The notes: generated from the sequence alone by a model not told the origin. A stretch of DNA of 64,000 bases from Phaeodactylibacter sp. (GCF_022763345.1 NZ_JALEGS010000091.1:36190-100189); one strand, 5' to 3'. Shown: positions 7,793 to 17,564, numbered from the stretch's first letter. Made by a program: numbers and translations.

Positions 7793-10135
7793 ATGGAGCC
7801 ACAACCGGACGCGCAAGGGCAGGGACAGCAAGACAAGCCTGCCATCAAGGTAACAGGTGCACAGCCGCCACTGGAATTCACCGGGCTTAAGCTGAGCAAG
7901 CCAGCCAATACCTCAGCGGGCATCAAAGGCATTACAACGGCCTTTACGCACGCCACCCGCTATATGGCAGCCGGGCAGGCAGTAAAGACCATGTTCCGGC
8001 TCAACCAGAAAGGCGGCATCGACTGCCCGGGCTGTGCCTGGCCGGACCCTGACGACGAGCGTTCTAAACTCGGGGAGTACTGTGAGAATGGCATTAAAGC
8101 GATTGCTGAGGAGGCTCAGAAAAAGACCATCGGCCGTGCCTTTTTCCAACAGCATTCGGTTGCAGAGATGCGCCAATGGAGTGATTTTGAACTGGGCAAA
8201 AAGGGGCGGCTCGCGGAGCCTATGGTGCTACAGGCTGGCGGTACGCACTACGAGCCTGTCAGTTGGGAAGCGGCCTTCGAAATGATTGGGCAGGAGCTTC
8301 GCACCCTCGACACGCCAGACCGGGCGATTTTCTATACTTCCGGGCGGACCAGCAATGAGGCGGCTTTCCTTTACCAGCTCTTTGTGCGGGAGTACGGCAC
8401 CAACAACCTCCCGGACTGCTCCAATATGTGCCACGAATCAAGTGGGCAGGGGCTGGCTCAAACGGTAGGTATCGGAAAAGGCTCCGTCACCCTTCCTGAT
8501 TTTTACGAAGCGGAGGTTGTCATCGTTATGGGGCAAAACCCCGGCACTAATCACCCGCGCATGCTCTCCGCTTTGGAGCGCTGTAAGGAGAATGGCGGGC
8601 AGATTATCACCGTCAACCCACTGCCGGAAGCAGGGCTTCAACAATTCAAAAATCCTCAGCGGCCTGGCAAAATGCTGACTGGTGGCACAAAGCTCACCGA
8701 CCTCTTCCTGCAGGTAAAAATTAATGGCGATATTGCCCTGCTCAAAGCCCTTATGCTGCAGCTTTGGTACGAGGAGCAAAAAGCGCCGGGAACGGTATTC
8801 GACTGGGATTTTATACAAGAGTACACCCAAGGGTACGAGGCATTTATCGCCGGACTGAAGCAGCACGATTTCGAAGACCTGGTGCAGGCATCGGGCGTGC
8901 CCCGGGCAGCGATTAAAGCCGCAGCCGAAATGCTGAAGCGCAAAAAGAAAATCATCATCTGCTGGGCGATGGGACTGACGCAGCATGAGAATGGCGTGGA
9001 CAACATACGCGAAGTCGTCAACCTGCTGCTGCTCAAAGGCAGTATTGGCAAGGCCGGGGCAGGCACCTGCCCGGTACGCGGGCACAGCAACGTGCAGGGC
9101 GACCGGACCATGGGCATCTGGGAGGCCCCCAAACCCGCTTTCCTGGACCAGCTCAAGTCCGTCTTTGGCTTTGAGCCGCCCCGCAGGCATGGTTTTGCGG
9201 TAGTGGATGCGATCAAAGCCATGCATCAGGAACAAGCCTCCGTCTTCTTCGCCATGGGCGGCAACTTCCTTTCCGCTTCGCCCGATACTGAATATACAGC
9301 CGAAGCCCTCCAAAAATGCAGCCTGACGGTACAGGTTTCCACTAAGCTCAACCGCAGCCACCTGATTCATGGCAAGCGGGCCCTGATTCTACCCTGTCTG
9401 GGGCGCACGGATATTGACCGGCAGGAGTCGGGGCCGCAGTTCGTGAGTGTGGAAAACTCTATGGGCGTAGTGCACAGCTCAGAGGGTGTCCTTGAGCCGC
9501 CATCCGATACCCTCATGAGCGAGCCTGCTATCGTTGCAGGGGTTGCCCGGGCTACCCTGGGGGAACGAAGCAAGGTCGACTGGGCACAAATGACCGGCAA
9601 CTACGACCACATCCGGGAAGCCATCGCCAAGGTCGTCCCTGGTTTTGAGGACTACAATCAGCGGGTGCGGGAGCCGGGCGGTTTTTACCTGCCCAATGGG
9701 GCGCGCAACCGGCAGTTCAACACACCTTCTGGTAAGGCTTTGTTTTCCGTAACAGCGGTGCCCCAAAAATCTGTTGACGAAGACGAGTACATCATGATGA
9801 CCGTGCGCAGCCACGATCAGTTCAACACTACAATCTACGGGCTGAACGACCGCTACCGGGGCATCTACAATGAGCGCCGGGTGGTCATGATGAATCAGGA
9901 GGATATTGTACAGGCGGGGCTGAAAAGCGGGCAGGTCGTTGACCTGATCGGCCAATACAAAGGACAGGTACGCACCGCCCGGAAGTTTATCGTAGTCCCC
10001 TACGATATTCCCCGCCGTTGCATAGCCACTTACTTCCCGGAAGCCAATGTGCTGGTCCCCGTCGATGCTTACGCGAAGGGCAGCAAAACGCCGGCCTCAA
10101 AGTGGGTGGCGGTGCGGATTCGGGTGCAGGAGTAA
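7793..10135 (+). CDS. FdhF/YdeP-type molybdopterin oxidoreductase (formate dehydrogenase alpha-like)
   Basis: DCPGCAWPDP, YTSGRTSNEAAFLYQLFVREYGTNNLPDCSNMCHESSG, MGQNPGTNHPRML, MGLTQHENGVDNI, molybdopterin-binding C-terminal domain. Confidence 0.93.
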   Translation: MEPQPDAQGQGQQDKPAIKVTGAQPPLEFTGLKLSKPANTSAGIKGITTAFTHATRYMAAGQAVKTMFRLNQKGGIDCPGCAWPDPDDERSKLGEYCENGIKAIAEEAQKKTIGRAFFQQHSVAEMRQWSDFELGKKGRLAEPMVLQAGGTHYEPVSWEAAFEMIGQELRTLDTPDRAIFYTSGRTSNEAAFLYQLFVREYGTNNLPDCSNMCHESSGQGLAQTVGIGKGSVTLPDFYEAEVVIVMGQNPGTNHPRMLSALERCKENGGQIITVNPLPEAGLQQFKNPQRPGKMLTGGTKLTDLFLQVKINGDIALLKALMLQLWYEEQKAPGTVFDWDFIQEYTQGYEAFIAGLKQHDFEDLVQASGVPRAAIKAAAEMLKRKKKIIICWAMGLTQHENGVDNIREVVNLLLLKGSIGKAGAGTCPVRGHSNVQGDRTMGIWEAPKPAFLDQLKSVFGFEPPRRHGFAVVDAIKAMHQEQASVFFAMGGNFLSASPDTEYTAEALQKCSLTVQVSTKLNRSHLIHGKRALILPCLGRTDIDRQESGPQFVSVENSMGVVHSSEGVLEPPSDTLMSEPAIVAGVARATLGERSKVDWAQMTGNYDHIREAIAKVVPGFEDYNQRVREPGGFYLPNGARNRQFNTPSGKALFSVTAVPQKSVDEDEYIMMTVRSHDQFNTTIYGLNDRYRGIYNERRVVMMNQEDIVQAGLKSGQVVDLIGQYKGQVRTARKFIVVPYDIPRRCIATYFPEANVLVPVDAYAKGSKTPASKWVAVRIRVQE

Positions 10136-10149
10136 ATAAAACAAATGTT

Positions 10150-10286
10150 ATGGCAAGGGATATCTATCATGATATAGTCGTAACTGCTCTGAAAGAAAAT
10201 GGTAAAAGACGCTATTTCGGAACTAGGTTTGAAAATTTTGGTTGTTAATGTCAAGACAAAAAGCGTAGACTTATGGGTAAAATAGA
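10150..10286 (+). pseudogene. XisH-family remnant: N-terminal and C-terminal fragments fused out of frame
   Basis: 10150 frame gives MARDIYHDIVVTALKENGK (XisH-like N-terminus); from 10208 in another frame DAISELGLKILVVNVKTKSVDLWVK* (XisH-like C-terminus); middle absent. Confidence 0.72.
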
Positions 10287-10614
10287 TTCCTACACGGAAA
10301 AGATAATACAAGTCTTACAGCAGCATGAGGCTTTTCGTCCCATTGGCGACTGGGTAGAATACGAGAACCAAGTCATTATTGATCGAGATAACTTACATTT
10401 TCAGTTACTTCGAGTTGGCTGGAAAGAACTGGAGCGCACACACCACTGCGTAGTCCATATCGACATTAAAAACAATAAAGTCTGGATTCAAGAAGACCGA
10501 ACTGAAGTAGGCATCGCTAATGAGCTTATGGAGATCGGAATACCCAAAGAAGACATTGTCCTCGCTTTCTACGCGCCATATAGAAGAGCTCATACCGGCT
10601 TTGCCAAAGCATAA
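10273..10614 (+). CDS. XisI family protein (fdxN element excision controlling factor-like)
   Basis: DRDNLHFQLLRVGWKELERTHHCVVHIDIKNNKVWIQEDRTEVGIANELMEIGIPKEDIVLAFYAPYRR, characteristic XisI architecture. Confidence 0.9.
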   Translation: MGKIDSYTEKIIQVLQQHEAFRPIGDWVEYENQVIIDRDNLHFQLLRVGWKELERTHHCVVHIDIKNNKVWIQEDRTEVGIANELMEIGIPKEDIVLAFYAPYRRAHTGFAKA

Positions 10615-10686
10615 GCACCATGGTCCGCAAAAGCGAAACGAAAGGGCTGCGCTGCCTGATTTTTCAAACGCAATCCATTTACTCCA

Positions 10687-11688
10687 ATGACCTTAACCAA
10701 ACTTTACGACAACCATGGGCGCCACATCAACTATGTGCGCCTGGCTGTTACGGACCGCTGCAACCTCCGGTGCTTTTACTGTATGCCGGAAGAGGGCATT
10801 AAATACGTTTCCAAGGAAGCCCTTCTGTCTTACGAAGAGATGCTGCGCCTCATGCACCTGCTTGCGGGCATGGGTATTGAAAAAGTGCGGATTACCGGTG
10901 GAGAGCCCTTTGTGCGCCGCGATATGATCTACTTCCTGCGGCAGCTCTGCGCCATTGAAGGGATTAAAAAAGTCAATATCACCACCAACGGTACGCTGAC
11001 CGAGGACCTGGTACCGGAACTTAAATCCATTGGCATCAACTCCGTCAACCTCAGCCTTGATGCGCTGGACAAAGGCCGCTTTTTTGAAATCACCCGGCGC
11101 GACGCCTACGATAAAGTGATGGCTACCTACCGGGCATTGCTGGAGCACAACATTTCCACCAAAATCAACGCGGTGGTCATGGAGGGCAAAAATATTGAGG
11201 ATATCATCCCAATGGCTATGCTCACCAAAGCGGACCCGGTCAGCGTTCGCTTCATTGAGGAAATGCCCTTCAACGGGGAGGGCGCCCACTACGAAACTCT
11301 GGCCTGGAACCATCGCCAAATTCTGAAGCACCTTCAGGCCAGCTTTCCCGATATGGAGAAGCTGCCAGATCCGCCCTATTCTACTTCCTACAATTACCAA
11401 ATCCCCGGGCACAAAGGCTCAGTGGGTATTATCGCCGCCTATAGCCGGACGTTCTGCGGCACTTGCAACCGGATCCGCATCACCCCCAAGGGCATGCTCA
11501 AGACTTGCCTCTACGACGATGGCGTCTTCAACATCCGGGATATTATGAGGCAGGGCGCTACGGATGAGCAACTGAAGTCCACCTTCCTGGAAGCGCTGGG
11601 CAACCGCGCCAAAGATGGCTGGGAGGCGGAGCGCAACCGGTCATTTGGGCTGCCAGTACAGGAATCAATGTCTACGATTGGGGGGTAG
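10687..11688 (+). CDS. moaA: GTP 3',8-cyclase MoaA
   Basis: RLAVTDRCNLRCFYCMPEEGI radical-SAM motif, RITGGEPFVRRD, C-terminal CGTCNRIRITPKGMLKTCLYDD. Confidence 0.96.
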   Translation: MTLTKLYDNHGRHINYVRLAVTDRCNLRCFYCMPEEGIKYVSKEALLSYEEMLRLMHLLAGMGIEKVRITGGEPFVRRDMIYFLRQLCAIEGIKKVNITTNGTLTEDLVPELKSIGINSVNLSLDALDKGRFFEITRRDAYDKVMATYRALLEHNISTKINAVVMEGKNIEDIIPMAMLTKADPVSVRFIEEMPFNGEGAHYETLAWNHRQILKHLQASFPDMEKLPDPPYSTSYNYQIPGHKGSVGIIAAYSRTFCGTCNRIRITPKGMLKTCLYDDGVFNIRDIMRQGATDEQLKSTFLEALGNRAKDGWEAERNRSFGLPVQESMSTIGG

Positions 11689-11850
11689 GACCTTATGCAC
11701 AGGAGAGAAGGGGCTGCTAAGGAAACTTGCCAATCTTTGGAGAACCCCTCGCTGACGCTGCGTAAAAAAATCACTATTGGGCGGGCAAAGTGCATTTAGA
11801 GTTGCCTGGGAGCTACAGGTTCCAGGTGCTTGAATAAGTGCCGTTATTCT

Positions 11851-12000
11851 TTCTGCGAAAATCCTCGTCCATACGGACTCCGGTTTTCTCGTGCCTGATT
11901 AAGGAGCGTTACTTGTTCTGCGAAAATCCTCGTCCATACGGACTCCGGTTTCTCATGCCAGATTAAGGAGCGTTACTTGTTCTGCGAAAATCCTCGTACT
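11851..12000. repeat. Degenerate tandem repeat, about 65-bp unit, 2 full copies plus a partial third
   Basis: TTCTGCGAAAATCCTCGTCCATACGGACTCCGG... begins at 11851, 11916 and 11980; each unit contains GTCC-ATAC-GGAC. Confidence 0.9.
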
Positions 12001-12126
12001 TTAGCGGTCTGTGCTTTACACTCCACAAACCTAATCTCAGCCCCGTGAATAATTGAGCAACCAGTTTGCGGCCGGGATTGGAGCATACAAGCATAAGAGA
12101 CATCTTGCGACTTTAATAAAAAATGA

Positions 12127-12681
12127 ATGGGAACGATAGAATTTTTCAGAGAGGGCATTCGGAACCTCCAAACGGTAGGCACGCTGACCCGCAGCTCCAA
12201 GCAGCTCTGCAAAGGCATGATCAAACATATCGATTTTGAGCAGGCTAAGGTCATTGTGGAACTGGGTGCCGGCGACGGAGTCATTACCAAGCACATCCTT
12301 CGCAGCATGCGGCCCGATGCGAAGTTGATTGCCTTTGAGGTCAACCCTAAATTTTGTGCGCTGATGCGGGAAATACAAGACGACCGGCTGATTGTGGTAG
12401 AAGATTCCGCTGAGCATATCGGCAAATACCTGGAGGAAGCCGGCGCTGAAGAAATTGATTTTGTCGTCTCAGCTATCCCCTTTGTTGCCCTTCCAAAAGA
12501 GCTGGGTCGCCTGATTGTTGGAAAAGCACATCAGTACCTTAAAAAAAGTGGCTTGTATATTCAGGTGCATTATTCTCTTGTTATGCGGCCGCTGTATAAT
12601 GCTATTTTTGGCAATGTAGATACGAATTTTGTGCCCATCAATGTGCCTCCTGCCTTTGTTTTGGTGAGCCAGAAACGATAA
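12127..12681 (+). CDS. SAM-dependent methyltransferase (phospholipid N-methyltransferase/rRNA adenine methylase-like)
   Basis: VIVELGAGDGVITKHIL SAM motif, FEVNPKFC, DFVVSAIPF. Confidence 0.82.
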   Translation: MGTIEFFREGIRNLQTVGTLTRSSKQLCKGMIKHIDFEQAKVIVELGAGDGVITKHILRSMRPDAKLIAFEVNPKFCALMREIQDDRLIVVEDSAEHIGKYLEEAGAEEIDFVVSAIPFVALPKELGRLIVGKAHQYLKKSGLYIQVHYSLVMRPLYNAIFGNVDTNFVPINVPPAFVLVSQKR

Positions 12682-12691
12682 GCGACCCTAA

Positions 12692-13426
12692 ATGAACCGA
12701 CTCCTGCTATTCCTGCTTTTAGTTTCCGCCTGTAGCCCTGCTCCAGAGGCTAATGAATCGGGAAGTGAATTGCCTTCTGCACCTGATGTCCTCCGCCAAA
12801 GCCTGCAGTTTCATGACCCACAGGAGCAATGGCTAACCAGTCAGTTTCAGATGGTGATCGATGAGCCCCGGACTAACTTCCCGGAGCGGCAAAGCACCAT
12901 TCTGATCAATTTGCCTGAGCAGATCTTCGAGGTTACTCGGAATTACGAAGGGACCATCGTGCGGCGGGGTATTAACACCGACCGCTGCTACAGCTTTATT
13001 GATGATCAGGCCGTAGACCCTGCCGACTCTGCTACCGTAAACCAATACCGGTTGCAATGTGACCGCACTCAGGGCTACCAAAGCTTTTACCAGCTGTTGA
13101 CGGGGTTGCCGATGGCCTTGTTTACCCCGGAAGTCTCCCTTGGGGAAACCGTCGATGCCGTAGAATTTGGACCCTATGCCTGCTATGCCGTCTCCGCCCG
13201 CCTCAACAATCCCATCATCAGCGAACAGTGGATCTTTTACTTCGACCGGGCCGATTATCAGCTCAGAGGATACCGGGCTGCGGGCGAGGGCGCTGCGGAA
13301 TACCTGGAGCTCGACGGGCTTGTCTCGTTCAACAATATGCAGCTGCCCCGCATGCGGCATTGGTACAATCTGGCAGACACCACTTACCTGGGCTCAGATA
13401 TCGTGATTAACATCGAAGCGCTTTAA
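12692..13426 (+). CDS. Hypothetical lipoprotein
   Basis: MNRLLLFLLLVSACSPAP lipobox; no recognised domain. Confidence 0.75.
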   Translation: MNRLLLFLLLVSACSPAPEANESGSELPSAPDVLRQSLQFHDPQEQWLTSQFQMVIDEPRTNFPERQSTILINLPEQIFEVTRNYEGTIVRRGINTDRCYSFIDDQAVDPADSATVNQYRLQCDRTQGYQSFYQLLTGLPMALFTPEVSLGETVDAVEFGPYACYAVSARLNNPIISEQWIFYFDRADYQLRGYRAAGEGAAEYLELDGLVSFNNMQLPRMRHWYNLADTTYLGSDIVINIEAL

Positions 13427-13439
13427 CAGCACAGCCCGA

Positions 13440-15032
13440 TCACTTGTCTGCCTGTTTGTACAGGTCAATATAGTGCTGATCCAATTTCTCCGAATCTTTG
13501 TACTTCACCCGCAGGGCCTGTAGCTCCTTTTTCAGCTGTGCCCGGATTTCTGAGTAGGCGAAATCATTGATCAGGTTGTTCATTTCCAGTGGGTCACGCT
13601 TGCGGTCGTAGAGCTCCCAGGTATCGATATCATAGTAGAAGTGCACGAGCTTGTAGTCCTCCGTTACGATGCCGTAGTGCCGTTTCACCATATGTACGGC
13701 CGGATACTCATAGTAGTGGTAGTACACCGCCTCCCGGTCCCAGGCCGAGGTGTCTCCTTTGAGCAGAGGCACCAGGCTTTCGCCCTGCATGTCATCGGGC
13801 GCTTCCACACCGGCTACTTCCAGCAGCGTTTGGGCGAAGTCGAGGTTTTGTACCATTTCGGTCGTTACGGAGCCGGCCTCCACCTGCCCGGGCCAGCGCA
13901 CCAGCAGTGGGGTTTTGAAAGACTCATCGTAGATGAAGCGCTTGTCGAACCATCCGTGCTCGCCCAGGTAAAAGCCCTGATCGGAGGTGTAGACGACGAT
14001 GGTATTTTCAGTCAGCCCGTTCGCATCCAGATAATCGAGCAGGCGGCCAACATTCTCATCTACTGCCGCGATGCTGGCCAGGTAGTCCTGCATGTAGCGT
14101 TGGTAACGCCACTGCATTTTCTCCTTTTTGCTCATATTGGGATAGCGCTCCTTAAAGTCTTCATTCATTTTGCCGTAAGCAGCGTGCCAGGCGGCTTTTT
14201 CTTCAGGTGTCATGCGCTCTACTTCGTGCTTGAAAGCATTAATATCCCAATCCGTGGTGGGCTCAATGCCCAGTTCCTCCATCACTTCCGGATAGATTTT
14301 GGAATCGCCCGACCAGTTCATGTGCTCCAGGAGGTTCATCTCCGCCTGTTGGGCTGCTTCACGGCCTTCATAATCGTCAAAAAGGGTTTCCGGCTCCGGG
14401 AAGGTCTTTTTTAGGTACTCTTCGTAGTAGCGCTGCGGGGGCAGCCACTCGCGGTGGGGCGCCTTGTGCAGGTACATCAGCATGAAAGGGCGGTCCGGAT
14501 CACGGCGGTTGTCCATCCAATCGAGGGTAAGGTCGGTGATGATATCCGTGGTGTAGCCTTTGATGATCGTGTCTCCCGTGTTGGTGATGAAACGGGGGCC
14601 ATAGTATTTGCCCTGTCCCGGCAGGATTTTGAATTCATCCACCCCCTTGGGGCTATTCCCAAAGTGGAGCTTGCCAAACATAGCGGTTTGGTAGCCCGCA
14701 TCCTGCAGCAGCTGCGGGAAGGTCACGTTGGTGGTATCAAAAGGAAAACGGTTATCAATTTTGCCATTGATGTGGCTGTGCTTCCCGGTAAGAATGACCG
14801 CACGGGAAGGCGCACAGATGGAATTCGTTACGCAGGCATTGGTGAACAACATCCCCTCCTGAGCCAGCCGGTCAATATTTGGCGTTTGGATCAGCTTATT
14901 GTTGTAGGCGCTGATGGCCTGATAAGCGTGGTCATCGGCCATCATAAAAACGATATTGGGCCGCTCCGGCGTGCCCTGCCCGAAGGAAAGACTGGCCCAC
15001 AAAAAACACAGGAGTAAAAAAGATAATCTCAT
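13440..15032 (-). CDS. Secreted sulfatase (Cys-type)
   Basis: RPNIVFMMADDH, SICAPSRAVILTGKHSHING (CxPSR), YTSDQGFYLGEHGWFDKR. Confidence 0.95.
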   Translation of the reverse strand: MRLSFLLLCFLWASLSFGQGTPERPNIVFMMADDHAYQAISAYNNKLIQTPNIDRLAQEGMLFTNACVTNSICAPSRAVILTGKHSHINGKIDNRFPFDTTNVTFPQLLQDAGYQTAMFGKLHFGNSPKGVDEFKILPGQGKYYGPRFITNTGDTIIKGYTTDIITDLTLDWMDNRRDPDRPFMLMYLHKAPHREWLPPQRYYEEYLKKTFPEPETLFDDYEGREAAQQAEMNLLEHMNWSGDSKIYPEVMEELGIEPTTDWDINAFKHEVERMTPEEKAAWHAAYGKMNEDFKERYPNMSKKEKMQWRYQRYMQDYLASIAAVDENVGRLLDYLDANGLTENTIVVYTSDQGFYLGEHGWFDKRFIYDESFKTPLLVRWPGQVEAGSVTTEMVQNLDFAQTLLEVAGVEAPDDMQGESLVPLLKGDTSAWDREAVYYHYYEYPAVHMVKRHYGIVTEDYKLVHFYYDIDTWELYDRKRDPLEMNNLINDFAYSEIRAQLKKELQALRVKYKDSEKLDQHYIDLYKQADK

Positions 15033-15053
15033 GGTATAGCTTGGTTTTAACTT

Positions 15054-16367
15054 CTAAACTTTGATGTAAATCCGATTGCGGTACAGCAACCACGCCAGCG
15101 CCCAGAAAAACAGCACATTCGTGATGGCAAACGCCAGGGAAGCATTGTAGGGGCTGAGAACCGAAGTGTAAAAAGTATCGTAAATCCAGGTTTTGAGTGT
15201 CACGGCCTGTCCGCCTGCCTCCCAGCTGATGGTATAGCTCAGTTTTGCAACGAAGCCTGACAGGACGAATACGAATAAGGCATTAGCCCCATACACATAG
15301 AATGGCTTACCCCAGGTAGTGTAACCTTTCACATCCGCCAGCCAGTAGATGAGACTTAGAAAGACGAGGGCAACGCCACTGCTATGCAGGACATAGGAGC
15401 TGGTCCACAGCGCTTTGTTGATAGGCAACGCCAGGTTCCAGAGCTCGCTTAGCGCAATAAGCACGACGCCGGCCCCAAGGAGCCCCAGAAAGCGCCGGTG
15501 GTCATCCGCTTCGTTCTTCATCCAGTAGGTCGCCAGCATACCGCTTATGCCGGTAGCAATAGCGGGCAGGGTACTCAGCAAGCCTTCCGGGTCCCAGGTT
15601 TTGGATTGGCTCCAAAGGTGCCCGGTCCCCAGCAGCGTTCGGTCGAACCAGGCGCCCAGATTGGTCTCCGGCTCCAGATTGGGCGCAATGCCGCCCGGCA
15701 CCGGCACGAGGGCCATCATGCCCCAGTAGCCCAGCAGCAATGCCAGGGCGATCCCCAATTGCCCCTTCCAGGAAGTATTGAGAAAAAGCAGGGCACAAAT
15801 GGCATAAACGATGGCGATCCGCTGCAGTACTCCTGGAATGCGCAGGGTGCTGTAATCGGCATAAAACAGCCCAATGAGGGCAATGCCTGCGCCGGAAGCG
15901 AGGACGAGGTACCATGACCGTTGCGCGAGGGTGGCCTCTACCGGTTTTTGCCCCAGAGCGACGCCCCTCAAAAACAAGCTCACCACAAATACAGCAACCA
16001 GCACATAGTGCAATAGGAGCAACCCCGATGGTATAGCGGCTGTGAGTTTGAAATGCGGAAAAGCCGCCAACAGCAGCCCCAGTCCGAAAATGAGCAGACT
16101 GCGGATGCCAATTTTGCGTAGAATTTGCCCCTGTGGCTGCCCCAGGCGCTTGCCCAGCGCCAGCGGGGTGGCCATCCCCACCGCAAAAAGGAAGAAGGGA
16201 AACACCCAGTCCGTGGGTGTCCAGCCGTGCCATTTGGCATGCAGCAAAGGTGGGTATACCGTAGACCAGGACCCCGGGTTGTTTACCAGGATCATACCGG
16301 CAATGGCCAGCCCCCGGAAGATGTCGAGGGAGATGAGGCGTTGATTTTTCGTTGTTGTGGCTGTCAT
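15054..16367 (-). CDS. Multipass acyltransferase, heparan-alpha-glucosaminide N-acetyltransferase/DUF5009-like
   Basis: RLISLDIFRGLAIAGMILVNNPG, WHGWTPTDWVFPFFLFAVG, many TM segments; start at internal Met. Confidence 0.87.
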   Translation of the reverse strand: MTATTTKNQRLISLDIFRGLAIAGMILVNNPGSWSTVYPPLLHAKWHGWTPTDWVFPFFLFAVGMATPLALGKRLGQPQGQILRKIGIRSLLIFGLGLLLAAFPHFKLTAAIPSGLLLLHYVLVAVFVVSLFLRGVALGQKPVEATLAQRSWYLVLASGAGIALIGLFYADYSTLRIPGVLQRIAIVYAICALLFLNTSWKGQLGIALALLLGYWGMMALVPVPGGIAPNLEPETNLGAWFDRTLLGTGHLWSQSKTWDPEGLLSTLPAIATGISGMLATYWMKNEADDHRRFLGLLGAGVVLIALSELWNLALPINKALWTSSYVLHSSGVALVFLSLIYWLADVKGYTTWGKPFYVYGANALFVFVLSGFVAKLSYTISWEAGGQAVTLKTWIYDTFYTSVLSPYNASLAFAITNVLFFWALAWLLYRNRIYIKV

Positions 16368-16451
16368 TTCTGGTTTTAGCAATTGGTAACCTGAAGAAAC
16401 AAAATTTATTTTTGCCCTGCCAACACCATAAGTAGTTTGACATAAATAAAA

Positions 16452-17366
16452 TTGCACCCTATGCCCCGAATAACCCTGCTCTACCTGCTGCTCACCGTCA
16501 CCATTGCTCACCTCCGGGCGCAGCCGGTGGAGGTGCAGCCGTATGCCGGAGGTACGCTTTTAATTACCGCTCTGCCTACCGCCCCCTTCCCGGCAGCCGC
16601 CCGGGCAGATGGGCACGACTACAACGGGCAGCACTATCTACGGGAAAAACATTATCAGGACAGCACCGTAGCCATTTTTATCCCGGCAGGGTTTGAGCGG
16701 AGTGACTCGGCTGATTATATCGTCCACTTTCATGGATGGTGGAATAGCGTGGACAGTGTGCTGGCCACCTTCAATCTCCCGGAGCAACTCGATGCTTCCG
16801 GTAAGAATGCCATTTTGGTGATCCCGCAGGGCCCCCAAAACGCACCGGACTCTAATGGCGGAAAGCTGGAAAACAGCGGAGCCTTTGCCGCCTTCCTAAA
16901 AGACGTCAGCCGTGTAGCCGCCCGCCACCTGAACCTCCGTAGCCTGCCGCCCCGGCACCTCATCCTCTCCGGTCACAGCGGAGGTTACCGGGTCATGAGT
17001 TACATTCTGCAGCAGGGGGGGCTTCCGGAGCTGATCCGGGAGGTGTGGCTGTTCGATGGGCTGTACGGGCAACTGGAAAAATATGCGATGTGGCTGGAAC
17101 GGGGCGGGCCGCGCCTTGTCCTGCTCTACACCGATGAAGGGGGTACTGACTCCACCACTCTTGGCTTCCGGGACAGCCTCAAAGCCTGGGGGCTCCCATT
17201 TACGGAAGTGGAAAGCAGAAACGGGCAACCGCTGCCTGCCCTGCCGGACAGCGGCACGATTTTCTGGCATACGGACCTGGGGCATAATGCGGTACTCCAC
17301 GAGCGGCAGCAGTTTGTGCACTTGCTCAGGCATTGCGCATGGCTTCAAGACAAGCGTAAAAAATGA
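16452..17366 (+). CDS. Secreted alpha/beta-hydrolase-like protein
   Basis: Signal peptide, IVHFHGWWNSVDS, HLILSGHSGGYRVMSYIL (GHSGG nucleophile elbow). Confidence 0.72.
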   Translation: MHPMPRITLLYLLLTVTIAHLRAQPVEVQPYAGGTLLITALPTAPFPAAARADGHDYNGQHYLREKHYQDSTVAIFIPAGFERSDSADYIVHFHGWWNSVDSVLATFNLPEQLDASGKNAILVIPQGPQNAPDSNGGKLENSGAFAAFLKDVSRVAARHLNLRSLPPRHLILSGHSGGYRVMSYILQQGGLPELIREVWLFDGLYGQLEKYAMWLERGGPRLVLLYTDEGGTDSTTLGFRDSLKAWGLPFTEVESRNGQPLPALPDSGTIFWHTDLGHNAVLHERQQFVHLLRHCAWLQDKRKK

Positions 17367-17442
17367 CAGGTTTGACATTTTGACAGCGCTGACAGCCTAA
17401 ATTAATTGCTAACCTCTGGTACCTCCCTCTGACTTTTTGTCA
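17364..17442 (+). promoter_or_regulatory. Putative heat-shock regulatory array: four TGACA direct repeats plus TGAC-N5-GTCA
   Basis: TGACAG at 17364, TGACAT at 17373, TGACAG at 17381 and 17390, then TGACtttttGTCA 17430-17442, upstream of groES. Confidence 0.45.
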
Positions 17443-17564
17443 CTCACCCATTTTTGCTACAGCATGGAAAACGGAATTGGCATCTGATTTGCTTGTCGAA
17501 TTTTCAGACACCGCCCTTTCTGAATGCTGGTGTCAGGCAATTCATCACCAAAATTTTGTTTGAC

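Noticed and set aside
8438-9370. 310-aa minus-strand ORF inside the molybdopterin oxidoreductase
   Set aside because: Shadow ORF caused by GC-rich codon bias; the plus strand has intact family motifs throughout.
11851-12000. Possible mini-CRISPR array
   Set aside because: Tandem units are contiguous with no distinct spacers, the period is too long and no cas genes are nearby.
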